Shown: positions 8,311 through 16,212 of the stretch, piece after piece
Numbering within the stretch: position 1 is the stretch's first letter
Layout of the letters: each line of letters starts with the position of its first letter
From: Candidatus Leptofilum proximum
Lineage (GTDB): Bacteria; Chloroflexota; Anaerolineae; Promineifilales; Promineifilaceae
NCBI GenBank assembly: GCA_016710325.1
Contig: JADJXK010000002.1
Coordinates: 5,208,001 to 5,272,000, forward strand
Length of the DNA stretch: 64,000 nucleotides
Direction of reading: 5' to 3'
Program-made: the position numbers and the translations under genes
Notes under the pieces: model-generated
What the model saw: only the letters and a program-made list of their open reading frames with translations
Told to the model about the DNA's origin: nothing
Databases searched by the model: none

Positions 8311-10653
8311 ATGATGGAAGAAAATAAATTAGAACCAAAAGAAAGAGCACATCTGCGTAAGTTTCTTGAAGCTCATTTTGATTTGGATGAACTGAAACTC
8401 CTAGCATTCGATTTAGGGGTTGATTACGAGTTATTAAGCTTTCAAAGCAAACAAAGTTTATCCCTTGAACTAGTGAACTATTTTGAACGGAGAGAACAAT
8501 TAGCTTGTTTGGTAATCGAGATTATCACTCGTCGCCCCCAGAATAAAATTGCTTATTTATTAGATAAACTCCCTCCCTGTTCTCCCAATACAAAGATTCA
8601 AATCATTGCTAGAGCTTCACGCGAAGTCAATGAGGAAATAGAAGAATTTCTGAATCTTCTTGCGAAAAAGCATAATCTCAAACGTGATGAAGTTAGCTTG
8701 ATTGCTACAACTGGAGGTAGTTTATATTTGCTGATTAGTCTGCGCTCTGATGTGGCAGAATCGTTATTTTTTACTCGTCCTAATGTCCAAGTAAATTATG
8801 GGAAGTATGTCATAGCTGAGGTAAATTATTTTTCTAACCTACCAATTCAAATTCAGAACGTCTGGAAGTTAGTGGCAACAGAATGGGAACCAGTCAGAGT
8901 TGAAAACAGGCTTTTGCCTACTATCTCATGGAAAAGAGCCTCCGAAATTTATCAGTCAACTAATGATACGCCTCAAGTTCTTGTAGGTAAATATTTAAGG
9001 ACCAGACGTCCTCTGGCAGAGGCAAAAATGCTGCTACTTGGTGAGGGTGGTGTAGGTAAGACCTCTCTTGTCCGGCGCCTCCTTCACAATCAGCCCCCTG
9101 ACGATTCAGTAAGAACGGTAGGTTTGGATATTCACCGCTGGTTGGTAGAGATATCTATTATTTCAGAAAATGGTGATTTCCTGCTGCCATTTAACATTAA
9201 CGTCTGGGACTTTGGTGGACAAGAAATCTACCACGGTACCCACCAATTTTTCCTGACGCATCGCAGCCTTTACCTGGTGGTCCTGGAAGCGCGCAAGGAT
9301 GAGGCGGCCAACCGGCTGGATTACTGGCTGCGCCACGTGCAAAGCTTCGCGGGGGAGGCGCCCATCATCCTCGTCGTCAACAAAAGCGACCAGGGCCACC
9401 TGGCCCTCGACGAACGCGGCCTTATGCTCAAGTATCCGGCCATCCAGGCCATCGTCCACACCTCCTGCACCACCGGCGCGGGCATCGCTGAACTACGCCA
9501 GGCGGTGGAAACCGCGCTGAAGTCCCTGCCGCACATCAACGACTGGATTCCCCTCCCCTGGTTCGAGGTCAAAGAAAAGTTGGCCGCCCTGGATCAAGAC
9601 ACGCTGCCCTACGACAGCTACGTGCAGCTCTGCCTGGACGCGGGCATTGAGCACGAGGCGGCGCAGCACACACTAGTACGTTTACTCCATGATCTTGGCT
9701 TAGTTCTCAACTTTCAGGATGATCGCTACTTGGCAGATTCCCTTGTCCTTAAACCGGAATGGGTCACCAGTGGCATTTACCACATCCTCAACGCCGTGAA
9801 GCTGCAAGAAAACGGCCTGCTCCACCTGGACGATCTGGACGATATTCTGGATCGCCGTCGCTACCCGCCAGCAAAACAGCTGTTTATTCTGGAAATCATG
9901 CACAAATTTGAGATCGTCGTGCCCCTGGATCGGGACCGCTACCTCATCCCCGGCCTGCTGCCCAAGGAGCGTCCTGCTTTTTATTGGCCTGCAAACTCAA
10001 CGCCTGCACTGGAATACCACTATGCCATTCTACCCATCTCCATCCTTGCTCGGCTGATGGTGCGGCTGCACGCCCATATCTGGCAGGCGGCGCCGGGGCA
10101 GCCCGTTCGCTGGCGCAACGGCCTCGTCATCCACGGCGACGGCTGCCGCGTCCTGATCATTGCCGATCCCGCTGCCAACCGCCTGAGCATCTCTCTGGAT
10201 GGCCCCACGCCGCAGCGCCGCCACCTGCTGGCCGTCGTCCGCGCCCAACTGGCGGAAATCCACGCCTCCTTCGCCCAGCTAGAAGCAGAAGCGTGGGTGC
10301 CCCTGCCAGACCAGCCGGGCAAGGCGGTGCGCTACCGGGCGCTGCTCAACCTGGAATCACGCGGCATCGCCAACCATTACGACCCGGACAACGATGTGGA
10401 GTTGGACGTGTACGCTCTGCTGGACGGCATCGAAGCGCCGGATGAACGGGCGGCGCGTCCCCTGCGGCAGCTCATGGTGGAGCGGTTCAACATGGACGAA
10501 CTGCGCACCCTCTGCTTTGAGCTGGGCATCGACATTGAAACGGGGCCCAACGAAGGCAAACCCGCCCTGGTGCGTAACCTGGTGCTGCATTTTCTGAAGC
10601 AGGGGCGGTTGCATGTGCTGGAGGAGAAGGTGAGGGGGGAACGGCCGTATTAA
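8311..10653 (+). CDS. Roc-COR (ROCO) GTPase with EAD at both ends
   Basis: 780 residues. An N-terminal EAD (about 8-72, LKLLAFDLGVDYE) is followed by an unassigned domain (about 85-215), then a Roc GTPase: P-loop GEGGVGKT at 244-251, switch II DFGGQE at 300-305, and NKSD at 357-360. A COR region (about 415-700) follows, and a second EAD ends the protein (about 719-776, LRTLCFELGIDIE). ROCO proteins are dimeric GTP switches. EADs recruit partners by like-with-like binding, so this is a likely hub for the EAD proteins at 12-401 and 10839-11564. The ATG pair at 8311/8314 is chosen because upstream codons belong to the methylase remnant. Base composition turns from AT-rich to GC-rich near nt 9200, inside the G domain. 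Confidence 0.9.
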   Translation: MMEENKLEPKERAHLRKFLEAHFDLDELKLLAFDLGVDYELLSFQSKQSLSLELVNYFERREQLACLVIEIITRRPQNKIAYLLDKLPPCSPNTKIQIIARASREVNEEIEEFLNLLAKKHNLKRDEVSLIATTGGSLYLLISLRSDVAESLFFTRPNVQVNYGKYVIAEVNYFSNLPIQIQNVWKLVATEWEPVRVENRLLPTISWKRASEIYQSTNDTPQVLVGKYLRTRRPLAEAKMLLLGEGGVGKTSLVRRLLHNQPPDDSVRTVGLDIHRWLVEISIISENGDFLLPFNINVWDFGGQEIYHGTHQFFLTHRSLYLVVLEARKDEAANRLDYWLRHVQSFAGEAPIILVVNKSDQGHLALDERGLMLKYPAIQAIVHTSCTTGAGIAELRQAVETALKSLPHINDWIPLPWFEVKEKLAALDQDTLPYDSYVQLCLDAGIEHEAAQHTLVRLLHDLGLVLNFQDDRYLADSLVLKPEWVTSGIYHILNAVKLQENGLLHLDDLDDILDRRRYPPAKQLFILEIMHKFEIVVPLDRDRYLIPGLLPKERPAFYWPANSTPALEYHYAILPISILARLMVRLHAHIWQAAPGQPVRWRNGLVIHGDGCRVLIIADPAANRLSISLDGPTPQRRHLLAVVRAQLAEIHASFAQLEAEAWVPLPDQPGKAVRYRALLNLESRGIANHYDPDNDVELDVYALLDGIEAPDERAARPLRQLMVERFNMDELRTLCFELGIDIETGPNEGKPALVRNLVLHFLKQGRLHVLEEKVRGERPY

Positions 10654-10751
10654 TGGTTAATTGTCAATGGTAAATGGTCAATTGTTAATGATTGTTTCGC
10701 GGGGTAAGTTGATGAGGGAGCCATTCCTGCTTCAGCAGGCTTCCTCTACTT

Positions 10752-10773
10752 GCGGTGGCATTCATGCCGCCGC
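10752..10773. repeat. 22-bp hairpin repeat, copy 1
   Basis: GCGGTGGCAT-TC-ATGCCGCCGC, arms pairing with one G-T wobble. Preceded by CAGCAGGCTTCC, also shared with the copy at 12109. Lies between the GTPase and the next EAD gene. Copies occur only in the 10.7-14 kb island in this window. Confidence 0.8.
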
Positions 10774-10838
10774 GACCAAGATTAACAACCTTCCAGCGGC
10801 ACAGAACCTTTGGGAGGTTTACCGAGTTTGAGGTTGGC

Positions 10839-11564
10839 ATGATTAAACTAGTTGACCTTCAAGAGCCATTGGCAACATCCTTCAACCTAGATGAACTGCG
10901 CCAGCTGTGTTTTTCCTTGAACATCGATTATGAAAATGTGCCGGGAGAGACAAAAGAAGCAAAAGTCAGAGAGCTGATTTGCTATTGTTATCGAAGAGAC
11001 CACCTCAATGCCCTCCTTGATTACTGTCAACGAGTACGACCTAGAAAAAAGTGGCAGCGGTTTAGAGACGTAGAACCGTTAGGTTCCTTACAGCTTGCCA
11101 TGAGCAACCAGCAAATGGTGCATCGATTGGTGGGTGAACTTCCTGAAGCTGGGTTGAACCACATTGCAAAGGCCCAAATTGATGTCTATCAACACATTTG
11201 GGACTTTTTGTCTGCACTCAAAATAGCAGGGAACGCTTTGTGGCAGGAGGCAAGCTTAGAAAACATTGAAGCGTTTTCTTTAGCATGGGATTTTGCAGAA
11301 AGTCAGGTCGATAAATTTGCTCCCTATTTTGATCCGGAAGATTACCAAGAATTAAAACGGCTGCTGAAGTTGTTTGCGAACTACAGACTAGGCAAAGTGC
11401 GGCTTTATGAAATTCGTGAGTACGATATCAGTGTATTCATGAGGCTGATTATTGGCAGCATGGCGCGCCGCCAAATTGAGGAAAATCGGCAGATGAAAGA
11501 AGCCTATGAAGCCGTATTTGATAACATTGTGGCGTCGTTTCGCAAGCGGTTACTATATTCATAA
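10839..11564 (+). CDS. EAD fused to a helical domain of unknown function
   Basis: 241 residues. Residues about 4-70 form an EAD (LRQLCFSLNIDYENVPGETK, VRELICYCYRR). The remaining 165 residues are predicted all-helical, with KAQIDVYQHIWDFLSALK, DFAESQVDKFAPYFDPEDY and a basic tail. I do not recognise this domain; it may be an effector or a sensor. The start at 10839 follows GAGGTTGGC; upstream codons run through the hairpin repeat and are unlikely. It stands 185 nt after the GTPase on the same strand, and the EAD implies contact with it. Confidence 0.75.
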   Translation: MIKLVDLQEPLATSFNLDELRQLCFSLNIDYENVPGETKEAKVRELICYCYRRDHLNALLDYCQRVRPRKKWQRFRDVEPLGSLQLAMSNQQMVHRLVGELPEAGLNHIAKAQIDVYQHIWDFLSALKIAGNALWQEASLENIEAFSLAWDFAESQVDKFAPYFDPEDYQELKRLLKLFANYRLGKVRLYEIREYDISVFMRLIIGSMARRQIEENRQMKEAYEAVFDNIVASFRKRLLYS

Positions 11565-11614
11565 TTCTGGATGCGCCTGGCTAGAAACGCCGCTGGAGAG
11601 GAAGGAATGCGAGA

Positions 11615-11947
11615 ATGAAAAAGATGTCTGCTTTAAGTGTGCGACAGCCGTATGCTGAACTCATCATGCGTGGTAAAAAGAAGTTTGAATACCGCAGCCA
11701 GCCGACAAACAAACGGGAGCGGGTCTACATTTATGCCAGCCTGACACCGGGGGATGAGCGCGACTTTAAGGATTTGAAGTTGAAGCCTAGCGATTTGCCC
11801 GCTGGTGTCATCATCGGCACGGTGGAAATTGTGAACTGTACGGGCAGACCAGGTGATTATGAGTGGCACCTGGCAAATCCCGAACGGCTGGCAGAACCGA
11901 TCAAGCCGGAGAAACGGCCGCAGCCGGTCTGGTTTATTCCTTTTTAG
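11615..11947 (+). CDS. ASCH/PUA-like domain protein
   Basis: 110 residues. The opening LSVRQPYAELIMRGKKKFEYRS is the hallmark start of ASCH domains (read here as LSVRQPYAE then LIMRGKKKFEYRS), with the conserved Gly-Lys-Lys and Glu, and GVIIGTVEIVNC as the central strand. The PUA-like fold binds RNA or modified bases; some members hydrolyse N4-acetylcytidine. A strong GGAGAGGAAGG precedes the ATG. In a defence island it may read modified nucleic acid, but this is inference. Confidence 0.85.
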   Translation: MKKMSALSVRQPYAELIMRGKKKFEYRSQPTNKRERVYIYASLTPGDERDFKDLKLKPSDLPAGVIIGTVEIVNCTGRPGDYEWHLANPERLAEPIKPEKRPQPVWFIPF

Positions 11948-11983
11948 CCAGCTGCAATTATCATGGATAGGCCCAGCCTGCTT

Positions 11984-12087
11984 ATGAACCTGAAGAAATT
12001 AAATCGGTAAACGCTAGCGGATACACTTCAGGTTCATTTAAGGCGATTCAGTGTCAAGTTTATTACCGATTTTATTTTTGAATCGCC
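11984..12087. repeat. Two successive inverted repeats
   Basis: ATGAACCTGAAG (11984-11995) pairs perfectly with CTTCAGGTTCAT (12026-12037). Then GGCGATTC (12042-12049) pairs with GAATCGCC (12080-12087). Both lie in the spacer after the ASCH gene and just before hairpin repeat copy 2. They could end transcription or form a structured leader. Confidence 0.6.
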
Positions 12088-12108
12088 ATCAGCAGGCTTC
12101 CTTTACTA

Positions 12109-12130
12109 GCGGTGGCATTCATGCCGCCGC
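12109..12130. repeat. 22-bp hairpin repeat, copy 2
   Basis: Identical 22-bp core to the copy at 10752. The 5' flank CAGCAGGCTTCCTTTACTA nearly matches copy 1 as well. About 90 nt upstream of the nuclease-like gene. Confidence 0.8.
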
Positions 12131-12222
12131 GATCACGGTGGGCAAACGTTACCTACCACTGCCGCTGTGGCACGGTTGTGCATGTATGCGCCGACACCGG
12201 CCACAGCCAGAAGGAAATCAAA

Positions 12223-13308
12223 ATGCACCATTCAAAAATCTTTCTCGTTGATAAATCTGGCCAGACCTGGCTGCCCATGACCGAAATGCCTTACGATCAG
12301 GAGGTTGTGCTGCAAGAGGCCCTGGCGCAATACCCAGATCTGATTCCCGGCGACCAGATCAACCCAGACAATCCCCGCCGCTGGCTGCTGGTGCAGCGCG
12401 AACTGGGCATTCCCGGTGAGCTGGGTGGCAGTAATCAATGGAGCCTGGATCATCTCTTTCTGGACCAGGATGGCATGCCCACTTTTATCGAGTGCAAGCG
12501 GTCGCAAGACACACGCGGCCGTCGCGAAGTGGTGGCGCAAATGCTGGATTACGCCGCCAACGGCACTGAGTATTGGCCAATGGAAAAACTGCGCCAATCG
12601 GCGGTAGAAACAGCCCAGCAGCAGGGTCGAGATTTGGATCAAGCCATTGCCGAACTGCTGGATGATGTGGAACTGGACGTAGAGTGGTTCTGGCAGCAGG
12701 TGGAGGCCAATTTGCGCCAGGGCAAAATCCGCCTGGTGTTTGTAGCTGATGCCATTCCCAAAGAGCTGCGCCGTTTAGTTGAGTTCCTCAACGCCAAGAT
12801 GAATGATGTGGAAGTGATGGCGGTGGAAGTGAAGCAGTTCCTGGGCGAAGGGCAGCGGGCAATGGTGCCGCGCGTGATTGGCATTACTGAGGCAACACGT
12901 CAGGCCAAGCAGGGAGCGAGTAGCCGTATCATTACCCGGGAAATGTTTTTGGAAAACTGCCTGCCAGAAACCCGGTCGTTTTATACTCAACTGATCGACC
13001 GCGTAATAACTGCCGGGTACGAGATTGCCTGGCGTACCAAGGGATTTTCGATGCGGATGCAGGGAAACGGCCGTATGGCCTCCTTTGGCTACTGTTTTCC
13101 ACCCAACATCTTTCAGTTTTATCTTGGTGAACTCATCAAATATACGGATACACCCGCTGACCAGGTGGCAAGCTTGCGCTCCCGTTTGAAGGCCGCTGGG
13201 TTACTAACCCAACAGGGTCAGCAAACGCTCCAAGCCAAAGTAACTCCGCAAAACCAACAAGGGCTGCTGGCCTTGCTAGATGTGATGTTCCAGACGATTG
13301 AATCATAA
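12223..13308 (+). CDS. PD-(D/E)XK nuclease-like protein
   Basis: 361 residues. Residues 73-110 fit the restriction-endonuclease fold: D76 in LDHLFLDQDG, then E90-C-K92 in PTFIECKRS, followed by a conserved RREVVAQMLDYAAN helix. Relatives with this block are usually annotated as hypothetical proteins and have not been assigned a target. The C-terminal 200 residues are of unknown role. The start follows AGAAGGAAATC. Contains host-type ACGGCCGT motifs, so it is older in this genome than the AT-rich EAD cargo, or ameliorated. Confidence 0.75.
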   Translation: MHHSKIFLVDKSGQTWLPMTEMPYDQEVVLQEALAQYPDLIPGDQINPDNPRRWLLVQRELGIPGELGGSNQWSLDHLFLDQDGMPTFIECKRSQDTRGRREVVAQMLDYAANGTEYWPMEKLRQSAVETAQQQGRDLDQAIAELLDDVELDVEWFWQQVEANLRQGKIRLVFVADAIPKELRRLVEFLNAKMNDVEVMAVEVKQFLGEGQRAMVPRVIGITEATRQAKQGASSRIITREMFLENCLPETRSFYTQLIDRVITAGYEIAWRTKGFSMRMQGNGRMASFGYCFPPNIFQFYLGELIKYTDTPADQVASLRSRLKAAGLLTQQGQQTLQAKVTPQNQQGLLALLDVMFQTIES

Positions 13309-13316
13309 TCACTAAC

Positions 13317-13343
13317 CTCCCGGTGGTTCCGAACCGCCGGGAG
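13317..13343 (+). terminator. GC-rich hairpin between genes
   Basis: CTCCCGGTGGTTC pairs with GAACCGCCGGGAG with one wobble. It sits 8 nt after the nuclease-like stop and 14 nt before the SWIM start. No T-run follows, so it may be an attenuating hairpin rather than a full terminator. Confidence 0.45.
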
Positions 13344-13357
13344 ATTCGGAGAGCCTG

Positions 13358-13912
13358 ATGTCTGAGCAAGATGTAACTGTTTTACGACAAGCGATTAAAA
13401 ACAGCTGGCCGCGATCCCAGACAGCCAGTCCCAAAGTTAAGCAGTATGTGGGCCAGTTTTGGGATCGAACGCGGCGAGATCGGCGGATTACGGCCGTTGT
13501 CGAAGGCAATCACGGCGATTACAAAGTCGTTATTGAAGCCCAAGAGAACGGGCTGTGGTCGGCTTGCAGCTGCTACATTGGTAAACAGGGCTACTGCCAC
13601 CACTGTGCCGCCCTAGGGCTGACGTTTCTGGCCGAGCCGGATAGTTTTGTGGTTATTGAGAAGGTGGAGCGAACGGCCGTAACTGACCTGAATACCTTGC
13701 AAGCGTACCTGGACAGCGTCACGCTCGACGAATTGATGAGCCAACTCCGCGACAAAGGAATGACGCAAAAGGCATTTTGCGAAAGTATCGGCATGAGTTC
13801 ACGCCATTTGTCGGCAATAAAGTCTAGCGAGCAGCGCAATCGTCATTTTCATGAATTAGGCGCAACCAAGCTGGCGGTTTTGTGGGTCATGGAGCATCTT
13901 GGTGAGTTGTAG
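13358..13912 (+). CDS. SWIM zinc-finger protein with a C-terminal HTH-like region
   Basis: 184 residues. A SWIM finger stands at residues 70-83: C70-x-C72, then C80-x-H82, with the usual hydrophobic run ALGLTFL after it. SWIM fingers bind DNA or protein in ATPases, recombination partners and transposases. Residues about 120-170 look like a helix-turn-helix (KGMTQKAFCESIGMSSRHLSAIKS, split after 20). A single small protein of this layout suggests a DNA-binding regulator or accessory factor. GGAG lies before the ATG. Confidence 0.75.
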   Translation: MSEQDVTVLRQAIKNSWPRSQTASPKVKQYVGQFWDRTRRDRRITAVVEGNHGDYKVVIEAQENGLWSACSCYIGKQGYCHHCAALGLTFLAEPDSFVVIEKVERTAVTDLNTLQAYLDSVTLDELMSQLRDKGMTQKAFCESIGMSSRHLSAIKSSEQRNRHFHELGATKLAVLWVMEHLGEL

Positions 13913-13937
13913 AAGTGGCCCAGCCTGCAACCAGGCA

Positions 13938-13959
13938 GCGGTGGCATTCATGCCGCCGC
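13938..13959. repeat. 22-bp hairpin repeat, copy 3
   Basis: Same 22-bp core as at 10752 and 12109, here 25 nt after the SWIM gene. The downstream GATCATGGCGGGCA resembles GATCACGGTGGGCA after copy 2, so the repeat unit is longer than the core. Confidence 0.8.
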
Positions 13960-14028
13960 GATCATGGCGGGCAGAAGTGGTTGGTCGCCCCCGATCGCCC
14001 GACGATGAATCAACGGGCTGGTAAAAAA

Positions 14029-14046
14029 AGCCCCATGAATGGGGCT
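14029..14046. terminator. Short hairpin with A-run upstream
   Basis: AGCCCC-ATGAAT-GGGGCT, preceded by seven A residues. On the minus strand this reads as a stem followed by T7. It lies only 12 nt before the next ATG, so on the plus strand it could affect translation. Confidence 0.45.
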
Positions 14047-14057
14047 GAGGTGACAGG

Positions 14058-14369
14058 ATGGACGAAGAGAGATTACAAGATTTAATTGCGGAAGCCACTG
14101 TGGATTGCTACGATGAGATCGAAGCGTTTTGGGGCATGCTCGCTCAACTGGATATTGAGCTGCGCTGCCCCTTTGAGGCCACGGTTTTAGGCGATAAGGT
14201 TCAGGTGTTGGGGGTTGACAATGACGCCAGCTCGGAACGACGCGGTGTGATGGTGACGGTGGAGAAGAACGGCCGTACCTATGCCTTCCCCTTAGCTGAA
14301 ATTGAGCCAGTCCAGCAAACAGGGCACAATGCGGAATGGGTGGCTGCTTACAAGTTGTGGAGCCGGTAA
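14058..14369 (+). CDS. CcbP-like (calcium-binding) family protein
   Basis: 103 residues, acidic. The opening MDEERLQDLIAEATVDCYDE and the FEATVLGDKVQVLGV and YAFPLAEIEPV strands match the small CcbP family, first described as a Ca2+-binding protein in Anabaena, in which acidic patches bind calcium. The metal role here is by family only. GAGGTGACAGG precedes the start. It ends the island's gene run before a repeat and an IS. Confidence 0.65.
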   Translation: MDEERLQDLIAEATVDCYDEIEAFWGMLAQLDIELRCPFEATVLGDKVQVLGVDNDASSERRGVMVTVEKNGRTYAFPLAEIEPVQQTGHNAEWVAAYKLWSR

Positions 14370-14427
14370 ACACACATTGTACGGTCGGGTCTATCGGCGA
14401 TGATGAGGTTGGGGGGTAAAAACGGCC

Positions 14428-14615
14428 GTAGGGGTGGGACGGCGCGGAAACGCCCTGGCCGTACGTGGCGCCTAACTGCCGCGCCGTCTCACCCATAATG
14501 AACGGTTGCGCCTTGAGGCCCCACCGCCCTGGGTGGTGGCAATAGGGGGTGAGACAGGCGGGAATGGACCCCGTTTGTTGGTCAATGGTTTTAGCCCGCC
14601 TGTCCCACCCCTACG
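14428..14615. repeat. Dispersed palindromic intergenic repeat (family A, copy 2)
   Basis: Starts with the same GTAGGGGTGGGACGGCGCGG as copy 1 and carries CCGCGCCGTCTCACCCAT and GTGAGACAGGCGGGAATG. It closes with CCCGCCTGTCCCACCCCTAC, the complement of its start, so this copy is the most complete: two nested inverted pairs. It fills the spacer between the CcbP-like gene and the IS701-like element. Confidence 0.75.
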
Positions 14616-14669
14616 GGGCGGCTGCGGGGCTGGATTAGCAGTGTTGTAAGTAGTTTGACAACGTTAGAT

Positions 14670-15128
14670 TCAAGGGCTGAGAGCCTTGCTCAGCCGCGAT
14701 TTACGAGAACGAGTCCGATTATCGAGATGTTTGACAATCAACTCGGTTGCTTGTTGCGGGGAAAGTTGTGGTAAAGGCATGGTAGCTCGCAACAATTCAC
14801 GCACATTAGCCACGGATAGCGCCGGTAACACATCCGTTTCGTACTTTTCCAACAAATCTGGGTCACGCTCATACTTTTGCGCCCACGCCAGTCTGGTTTC
14901 AGTGATAAACCAATTGGCCATGATGGTGAGTGCCAGGTGGTGCACCCAGGCTCGATACTTGATGGCCTGGAATTCATCCCAGCCAAACTCAGATTTGGCA
15001 TCCTGATTGGAACGCTCAATGAAATATCGTTGCGATTTTCGTTGCGCCATTGTCCACAAAGGTGTGTCCTCCGGCGCATTACTCAAAGAATAGATTGTTT
15101 TTGCTTCGTTTGACGAATGAGCAGCCAC
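14670..15128 (-). pseudogene. IS701-like transposase, C-terminal part (shifted frame)
   Basis: Continues the transposase in the -1 frame. True homology probably starts near AKTIYSLSNAPEDTPL and includes the conserved RYFIERSNQDAKSEFGWDEF block holding the last catalytic Glu, then the YRAWVHHLALTIMANWF segment typical of DDE_5 transposases. The first residues of this frame overlap the 342-residue part by 46 nt and are not expected to be translated separately. Confidence 0.75.
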
Positions 15129-16111
15129 TCTGGTCGTAATGACCCATCATCGCGCACGGTCCAGGCCCGACAACGAGCAAACTTGGCCTGCAACATACCT
15201 CGTTCATTGGGACGCAAAGTGATGTGCTCCCACTCGATTGCGGGCTGAGCTTTCACCTCGGCAACCGTGTAAGCAACACCAATCACCTCATGATTCTTGG
15301 AGGGCACCCCTCTTTTTGTCAGCGGATATACGATTTGCGGCGGGGCAAGATACACTTGGGTATTGTGTGGCACATCTGCATAATACTCGAATCTTTCTTG
15401 GTCAAGCTCATCGCGGAATTCGCCAGACCGACCATACAAAGTGTCGCAGTCAACCGCGCAGAATGAGACGCCGTTTTCATAAGCCCGTTTGGTCATTTGC
15501 AAAGCCAACTCCAGTTTGGTGGCAAAGCTGCGCTCCGGCGGCAGTCCAATCCGCTTTCGCTTGGTGGCGTAGGCATCTGTGAACCATTTTTCAGGAAAAT
15601 AGAGTTCGCCATCGATCCAATTGTGGTAGCCACTATTGGTCAAGGAGAGAAAAACGCCTACTTGGCTCATTTCGATTTTGCCTAAACGGCCGTTATGTTG
15701 CCGCCCGGCACCAGCACTGTGTTCCCCGGCCTTCTCATCGGCACTTTCGTCAATGAGTAGGACGCTCTCTGCTTGAAATTGTGGATGGGCACTTATATCT
15801 TGCTGGAGAACAGAGATTAAATCGTAACCAGACCAGGGTGAATCACTGATGAATTGTTGCATATTCTGCTCGGGTACACCGACCGTGCGAGCGATGTTGT
15901 TGATATTGCGCTTCGTTTTCATGCGTAGCAGTCCGCTGATGTAATCCAGTCCAAAACGACTGGTGTCTCGGGTGCAGGTTCGCATCCAAGCGTGATAACC
16001 TTGATGAAATTTTGTGAGACGTTCAGGCAGGTCTTCAATTTCGTCAAGATTTAGACCCCATTGGGCGATAAGATTGGTTTTTGTTTTTTCATTCGCTATT
16101 TTTACAGGCAA
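15083..16111 (-). pseudogene. IS701-like transposase, N-terminal part
   Basis: 342 residues covering the start and most of the catalytic domain: LLIDESADEKAGEHSAGAGR holds the first Asp, FCAVDCDTLYGRSGEF the second. It runs out of frame after RPEWLLIRQTKQK. The shift falls at CAAAAACAA, a run of A that invites slippage, so either a programmed -1 shift or an inactivating single-base loss is possible. The family normally uses one uninterrupted gene, which favours inactivation. Confidence 0.8.
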
Positions 16112-16212
16112 TGGCTCTCATGAGCCTAATTTAACATTGTCAAAGTAGATAGCGGCACCAGGGAGATGATGAGGGGAGAGAGAAACGGCCGTTGACCAGG
16201 CCGCGCTGTCAT

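Larger units (their letters stand above)
14654..16144 (-). mobile_element. IS701-like insertion sequence, 1491 bp
   Basis: Inverted ends TTTGACAACGTTAGATT (14654-14670) and, on the other strand, TTTGACAATGTTAAATT (16128-16144). The flanks repeat GTAG (14650-14653 and 16145-16148), a 4-bp duplication as in the IS701 family. It carries one transposase gene on the minus strand, broken by a frameshift. Confidence 0.82.
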
